64,000 nt of DNA from Actinomycetes bacterium. GTDB lineage: Bacteria; Actinomycetota; Actinomycetes; Propionibacteriales; Propionibacteriaceae. Location of the stretch: positions 1 through 64,000 of the forward strand of contig JAEXAS010000014.1 in NCBI GenBank assembly GCA_023458095.1. Reading direction: 5' to 3'. The position numbers and the translations under genes were made by a program. The first letter of the stretch is position 1. The number at the start of each line of letters is the position of its first letter. The notes under the pieces were generated by a model. The model had not been told where the DNA came from. It did not search any database and saw nothing but the letters and a program-made list of their open reading frames with translations. Shown piece by piece: positions 58,830 through 64,000 of the stretch.

Positions 58830-59246
58830 TCAGATTTTGCAGACTTCGCCCAGCACGGCCAGCCCTTTAGCAAAGCGATCGCTTGCAGCGGTGTATCCGT
58901 CGCCGATCTTGCTGATATCGCCCTTGGACTCCCTCGCTGCGCTCGCCATGTCGGTTGCCGCTTCGGCCATGGACGTGAAAGCTGCCGAAACCTTCTCGTT
59001 ATTCACAGTCTTGCTCGCCTCGGTGAGTCTCTTCGACAGGTCATCAAAGTCCGAAGCCGCTGCCATCGGATCGGTATAGAGATTCCCCATGGCTGTCTGG
59101 TATGCCTTCAACGAGGTGTTGATTTCATCGGCCGCATCAGTGCAAGCCAGCTTGCCGTCCGGCACCGCCCCGCCCGGGATGGAGCACCCCGCCATCAAAA
59201 ACAGGGCTGCCACGACCGCCAGCATGGCCGTCAATTTCTTCATCAT
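58830..59246 (-). CDS. Lipoprotein, 138 residues (paralogue of 59383-59799)
   Basis: Signal with lipobox LMAGC (Cys about 21). The mature helical domain has paired cysteines near its ends (LACTDAADEI, GEVCKI) and the pattern DPMAAASDFDDLSKRLTEAS, then VNNEKVSAAF and ESKGDISK. The neighbouring lipoprotein has the same length and the same pattern, so these are tandem paralogues. It is an extracellular helical bundle of unknown role. Confidence 0.75.
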   Translation of the reverse strand: MMKKLTAMLAVVAALFLMAGCSIPGGAVPDGKLACTDAADEINTSLKAYQTAMGNLYTDPMAAASDFDDLSKRLTEASKTVNNEKVSAAFTSMAEAATDMASAARESKGDISKIGDGYTAASDRFAKGLAVLGEVCKI

Positions 59247-59354
59247 TGGAACCGTCCCCCTTCACCTGATTGCGTACGCGACGACTTTAGGGAACAGGGT
59301 TCTTCGACGCCCGGAAATTCCCACGCTGTGGATGATCTGGGTTGAACTCCCCAA

Positions 59355-59372
59355 GGCTTCCGGCCGGAAGCC
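59355..59372 (-). terminator. Palindromic hairpin downstream of second lipoprotein
   Basis: GGCTTCCGGCCGGAAGCC is a perfect 18-base palindrome, starting 10 bases after the stop of the 59383-59799 gene. A terminator or mRNA-end structure; no T tract. Confidence 0.45.
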
Positions 59373-59382
59373 CCGGTGCCGG

Positions 59383-59799
59383 TCAGGGCTGGCAGGCCTG
59401 TGCCAAAGCAGTGAGCCCGCTTTGCAGATCCTTTTCAGCCTGAGTGAGCTTCTTGGCGTCCAACTTCGTGACGTCGCCCTTGCTCGCCTGCAACTCGGTG
59501 GTCATGGCCTCAACCGAACCTGTCACATCGTCCAAAGCGTTTCCCACAGCTTCGTTGGTCACCTTGGCGCGCGCCTCGGTGAGTGTGACCATCACCGAAT
59601 CCAAGGCCTTCGCTGCTGCTAGCGGGTCTTGTGTGACGGTCTGAATGTCGGGGATCTGCTGACTCAATTCCTGCAGCGGGCCAGCGATCGCCAGGCATGC
59701 CTGGGGACCGGACTGGGCACCAAGCCCCGGAATCACCGAACAGCCATTCATCACCAATGCCGCAGCCACCGCGCCCGCCGCCAAGCCCCATTTGCCCAT
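59383..59799 (-). CDS. Lipoprotein, 138 residues (paralogue of 58830-59246)
   Basis: ATG 59799 gives a lipoprotein signal with lipobox VMNGC (Cys about 20). The mature part has QACLAIAGPLQEL near the start and LAQACQP at the end, with DPLAAAKALDSVMVTLTEAR, VTNEAVGNAL and ASKGDVTKL between, in step with its neighbour's DP-AAA, LTEA, V-NE-V and SKGD. Same length, same Cys ends: a tandem duplication. Function unknown. Confidence 0.75.
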   Translation of the reverse strand: MGKWGLAAGAVAAALVMNGCSVIPGLGAQSGPQACLAIAGPLQELSQQIPDIQTVTQDPLAAAKALDSVMVTLTEARAKVTNEAVGNALDDVTGSVEAMTTELQASKGDVTKLDAKKLTQAEKDLQSGLTALAQACQP

Positions 59800-60012
59800 G
59801 TCCGTCCCTTCGTGCCGCCGTCGCGAGTTGAGTCTCACCGGCGAGCACTCTAGAGGGCCGCCGGACCGGATCACCACCGCGTGTTCGAGCCGTCTTCGGC
59901 ACCGGGGCTCGTTTCATTCCCGATCCGGACTTGGCAACATTGCCACTTTGCTGCCCTGAGCTGGGCCGCTTCTATAGATGAGAGGTGTTGTTGAAGATCT
60001 AGGGGGGTCACG

Positions 60013-60456
60013 ATGCCTGAAGGGGATATGAACGCCAGTCGCTGGGTTGTCGCGGCTTGCGATACCGACGTCATGGTCAGTGAGTCCACAAGCTCTTCTG
60101 CATCCGAATCCCATGACGACGCCGACCACAACCAGTTCAACCAGAGCCTGGCTTGGACACTGCGCCGGTTCCAAGACCGATTCGGATCGTCCTGGGTTCC
60201 CGGCCGAGTGATTCTGAGTTCCGATGCGCTTCAGTTCCGTCCCCGGGAGACGGAGAGCGATGGAAGCTCACCCACTCCCATCGCGTTGCACTTCGACGAG
60301 GTGATCGACATCAGCGCCGAGGCTCGGCTGTTCAGCAAGACGGTACGGGTGGCGCTGGCTTCCGGCCAAACCCTCACTTTCCGGTGCCGCGCACCGGAAG
60401 TCTTCGCCGAACAACTACGCACCGTTGCCGGCGCCGTGCGGGCCCTATCTGCCTGA
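60013..60456 (+). CDS. Hypothetical protein with PH/GRAM-like fold
   Basis: ATG 60013 after AGGGGGG. 147 residues: a Ser/Asp-rich N-terminus of about 45, an amphipathic helix (FNQSLAWTLRRFQDRFGSSW), then seven short strands (VPGRVILSSDALQFRPRE, TPIALHFDEVIDISAEARLF, TVRVALASGQTLTFRC) and a last helix (FAEQLRTVAGAVRAL). That order looks like a PH/GRAM domain. Function unknown. A strong terminator follows. Confidence 0.6.
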   Translation: MPEGDMNASRWVVAACDTDVMVSESTSSSASESHDDADHNQFNQSLAWTLRRFQDRFGSSWVPGRVILSSDALQFRPRETESDGSSPTPIALHFDEVIDISAEARLFSKTVRVALASGQTLTFRCRAPEVFAEQLRTVAGAVRALSA

Positions 60457-60485
60457 GGGCGCCGACTGTCTGAGTGGCCTTCCGC

Positions 60486-60511
60486 AAAGCCCCCGGTTCG
60501 CCGGGGGCTTT
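60486..60511 (+). terminator. Intrinsic terminator with TTCG loop
   Basis: AAAGCCCCCGG, loop TTCG, CCGGGGGCTTT: an 11-bp perfect stem with A-rich left and T-rich right edges, so it can work in both directions. It ends 30 bases after the 60013-60456 stop. Confidence 0.88.
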
Positions 60512-60545
60512 GTCATGTCCGGGCAAGGTTGTCCGCCTACGGTTG

Positions 60546-60574
60546 TTGACCGACCGTCGGTCGGTGCCTAGGCT
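60546..60574 (+). promoter_or_regulatory. Promoter and TetR-type operator of the efflux operon
   Basis: TTGACC (60546-60551) and TAGGCT (60569-60574) are spaced by 17 bases, a sigma-70-like promoter. ACCGACCGTCGGTCGGT (60549-60565) is a perfect 8+1+8 palindrome lying between and over the -35. This is the common TetR operator form; the first gene encodes a TetR protein, so autorepression is likely. Confidence 0.82.
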
Positions 60575-60606
60575 GGAAGGTGGTCGCAGCCTCAAAGGAG
60601 AGTGGC

Positions 60607-61338
60607 GTGAAGAAGGTCAGCCCAGAACAGCCCGCGCGCACCCGGGTGACGAAAGACCCCCAGGAACGCCGTGAGGAGTTGCTGGACATCGCCTGGGAAC
60701 TCGGCCGCAGCCAGGGCTTCGAGGCGCTCCGCGTCGAACAGATCGTGCAGACCGCAGGCATCGCCAAGGGAACCTTCTACCACTACTTCGCTGCGAAGGA
60801 CGACGTCGTGGAGGCGCTCGTCCAGCGGTTCGGCGACGGACTGTTCGCCGAACTGAGTCAGGCCGCCGCCCAGCCGGGCACCGCCGATGAGCGACTGAGC
60901 CGGATCATGACGGCCGCCACCGCCTACAAACTGAGCCATTCCGACTTCTCCTACGCCTCCTTCCTCTACCGCGAGGAGAACAGGCCCATTCGCCAACGCC
61001 TGTTCCGGGCCTGGCAGCAGCGCGCTCGCGATGTCCTGCTGCCGGTGATCACCGCCGGGGCGGACGACGGTTCCTTCGACATCGGCGATGCCGAGACCAC
61101 CACCGACCTGGTGTTGTTGCTGTGGTTCGACGCCGCAGACCACCTGTGGCTTCGGGCAACCAGCGCCGCCGACGCCGATACCTTCGCCGACATCATGTTC
61201 CGTGGCGGTGCGGCCATCTACCAAGCCCAGGAACGCATTCTCGGCATGGCGCCGAAGTCGTTCACGGTCCCGACTGATCCCGCAGTCACCGATCTCATCA
61301 AAGAGCTGTACCGAACCCTGGACAGGAATCCGTCATGA
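60607..61338 (+). CDS. TetR family transcriptional regulator
   Basis: GTG 60607 with AAAGGAGAG box gives 243 residues. The HTH is LRVEQIVQTAGIAKGTFYHY followed by FAAKDDVVEALVQ, the standard TetR shape; the rest is a helical ligand domain. It is first in the operon of adaptor, ATPase and permease and most likely represses it by binding the palindrome at 60549. Its stop overlaps the adaptor ATG. Confidence 0.92.
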   Translation: MKKVSPEQPARTRVTKDPQERREELLDIAWELGRSQGFEALRVEQIVQTAGIAKGTFYHYFAAKDDVVEALVQRFGDGLFAELSQAAAQPGTADERLSRIMTAATAYKLSHSDFSYASFLYREENRPIRQRLFRAWQQRARDVLLPVITAGADDGSFDIGDAETTTDLVLLLWFDAADHLWLRATSAADADTFADIMFRGGAAIYQAQERILGMAPKSFTVPTDPAVTDLIKELYRTLDRNPS

Positions 61339-62347
61339 AACGCAGGACTGTCGTCATTGTCGCCATCGCTGCCGCAGCGACGCTCGCCATCGGAGCTGGC
61401 GTCGCCGTCTCGGTCACCAACAATCGAACCGTGGTCGGCACCGCCACGGCTACCACCCAGGCGATGAACGTCACCATCAGCGCCTCCGGCACCGTACGGC
61501 CGGGTCGCTCCGCAGGGGTGTATGCGCCGGCTGCCGGCACCCTGGCGAAAGTGTCGGTGCACGACGGCCAGGCCGTCAAAGCCGACCAAGTACTGGCGAC
61601 TATGGACACTGCGCCACTCAAGCTCGCCCGGGCGCAGGCCCAAGCCGCCTACTCGGCAGCGTTGGCCCAGTGGCAGCTTGCCAAGAACGGTGGATCGACA
61701 GCCCGCAACGCCGCCGCCAACGCGGTGACCGCAACCCGGCAGGCCCTCACCAAGGCCAAGGCCGACCTCAAAGCCGCCACCTTGCGGGCACCCTTCGCCG
61801 GCAGTGTGGTCTTCTCCGGCGTTGTCGAGAAGGGAGCCGGCGTGATGCCCGGAGTTGCCCCCTTCACGGTGATCGATCCGACCAGGATGCAGTTCGAAGC
61901 CGCGGTCAATGAGTCCGATATCTCGGCGGTTCGGGCCGGACAGTCGGCCACCGTCACCCCGGATTCGGTCACCGACGCCTTGCCCGCGACCGTCCTTCGG
62001 GTGAGTGCCAGCCCCACGCCGGGCACCACCGGAACGGTCACCTTCCCGGTACGACTGGCCGTGCGCGCCGGCTCGGCGCGGCTGTTGGAGGGCATGACCG
62101 GCTCGGCTGAGATCGTGGTGGCCGCGCTTCCCGCCGCACTCACCGTCCCCATCCAGTCGGTGATCACCAAAGGCAGCGGCACGATCGTGTACGTCCTGGA
62201 CGCCAACAACGTCGTGCACGCCCGTCCCGTTGAGGTGGGCAGTTCCACCGACACAGTGGCGCAGATCACCACCGGGCTCAAGGTCGGCGAGGTCGTAGTC
62301 ACCACTGGCGCCACCACCGTGACCGACGGTCAAACCGTCAGCGTTCA

Positions 62348-62351
<4 letters not shown>
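61335..62351 (+). CDS. Efflux adaptor, HlyD/MacA type
   Basis: A 338-residue protein with one N-terminal helix (TVVIVAIAAAATLAIGAGVAV), a lipoyl half-motif (GTVRPGRSAGVYAPAAGTLA and VHDGQAVKADQVLATMDTAP), a short helical hairpin (LARAQAQAAYSAALAQW, ATRQALTKAKADLKAAT), RAPFAGSVVFSG, and barrel domains. It bridges the ABC permease to the outside. In a Gram-positive it works without an outer channel. Confidence 0.9.
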
Positions 62352-63090
<739 letters not shown>

Positions 63091-63094
<4 letters not shown>

Positions 63095-64000
63095 AACTGA
63101 CGCTCACCCTGGCCTGGCGCTACCTGCGCGGACGCGGGGTGCGCTCCTTGCTGACCACCTTGGCCGTGGTCTTCGGGGTCATGCTCACCTTCGGACTCAA
63201 CGGCATCATGCCGACCATGGTCGATGCGTTCACCCGCAATCTGCTGACCTCGGCCGGCAAGGTCGACCTGACCGTCACCAGCGTCTCGGGGGAGCCTTTC
63301 GCCGCCACCGTCGCCGACCGGCTGCTGGACGTCCCCGGCATTGGCGTGGTCAGCCCCGGCGTGACCAGGATCGCACCGCTGCCCCAGAAGCCGAATGCCC
63401 CGTCTGGCGCCTTGGCGCAGGTGACAGTGGTCGGCCTAGACCTGACCACGGCGTCCGCGATCAAGGAATTCACCCTGGGACAAGGCCACATGATCACCCC
63501 GGGGGCCACTACCTCAGTGGTGATGAACTCCGATCTGGCCGCACAGTTGAACCTGGGAGTGGGCGATGACCTGGTGCTGCCTTCTGCGGGCGGAACGACC
63601 AGATTCCGTGTCGTGGGCCTGCTGGACGCTGCCACTGTGCCCGGCCAAGAACAGGTCTATGTGACTCTGCCCGCAGCTCAACAACTCTTCGGGCTCGGCG
63701 ATCGCATCACCCAGATCGAGGCCCGTTTTGTGCCGGGTGCCGATCGAGCCAGCACCGAGGCCGCAGCCGCGGCCACGCTCGGCCCGGCCTACCGCGTCGG
63801 TGGGGTGTCCTCGGAGTCCTCACTACTGGCCTCCTTGGGGGTGGCGTCCTTCGGATTCACCATGTTCGGAGTATTCGCCCTGGTGACCGCCGGATTCATC
63901 ATCGCCAACTCCTTCCGCACCGTGATCGCCGAGCGGCGACGCGACATCGGGATGCTGCGTGCCGTCGGCGCCACCCGCCGCACGGTCATGGCGATGTTCC
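63091..64000 (+). CDS. FtsX-like ABC transporter permease (partial, runs off the right edge)
   Basis: GTG 63091 overlaps the ATPase stop. Visible are the first helix (LRGRGVRSLLTTLAVVFGVM, then LTFGLNGIMP), a MacB-type outside domain to about residue 245, and a membrane helix with ERRRDIGMLRAVGATRRTVM, the FtsX signature. The rest lies beyond the window. With adaptor and ATPase it makes a MacAB-like exporter, probably of an antibiotic or lipid that induces the TetR. Confidence 0.9.

Overview
The window is GC-rich and densely coded, with many ATGA/GTGA stop-start overlaps, GTG starts and short intergenic gaps. Gene content (class II HelD-type helicase, DUF4921 protein, actinobacterial Tad locus with a LysM/BTAD protein, cobU/cobS/cobT, dispersed GGCTTCGACAAGCTCAGCCA repeats) points to an actinomycete, most likely in or near the Propionibacteriaceae. 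The lineage is an inference from gene content and style, not from an rRNA gene; no rRNA, tRNA or CRISPR array was seen.

Region 1 (1-5752) is the downstream end of an RHS-type polymorphic toxin locus. The RHS core ends in a predicted zinc-dependent deaminase tip, followed by an immunity candidate and a string of small genes. Among them are two clear and one possible orphan toxin tips that lack a delivery core, each followed at once or by stop-start overlap by a small putative immunity gene, plus a SMI1/KNR4 gene and a DUF7710-like gene.

Region 2 (5774-11561) is the most unusual metabolic unit: a metal or metallophore-type ABC importer (FecCD permease, ATPase, lipoprotein binding protein) transcribed with a BioB-like radical SAM protein carrying a CX5CX2C motif, and divergent from a class I methyltransferase and a luciferase-like flavin oxidoreductase. 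A 21-bp-spaced direct repeat lies between the two arms.

Region 3 (11720-18037) holds a HAD phosphatase, a HelD/HelR-type RNA polymerase helicase preceded by a near-perfect copy of the rifamycin-associated element, a DUF4921 protein, a lipoprotein and an aldo/keto reductase. Region 4 (18040-24238) has a tandem-duplicated Lrp regulator divergent from an operon of NTF2-like protein, NCS1 permease, guanidino-modifying enzyme, AllC-like carbamoylase and MTA/SAH nucleosidase, which looks like uptake and two-step nitrogen release from a guanidino compound.

Region 5 (24259-44564) is mostly housekeeping and transport: cardiolipin synthase, aldo/keto reductase, serine dehydratase, succinate-semialdehyde dehydrogenase, a LolD/FtsX exporter, GH3 glycosidase, APH-like kinase, two NarL-type two-component systems, an MFS exporter, a DHFR-like reductase and a DUF202 pair. 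Region 6 (44901-53183) is a compact Tad/Flp pilus operon ending in a LysM/BTAD membrane protein; its CpaE-like subunit lacks the Walker A lysine.

Region 7 (53218-64000) has glutaminase, a secreted beta-propeller (AztD-like) under a Zur/Fur-type box, late cobalamin genes cobU, cobS and cobT with three separate repeat blocks around them, two paralogous 138-residue lipoproteins, and a TetR-controlled MacAB-like efflux operon that runs off the end.
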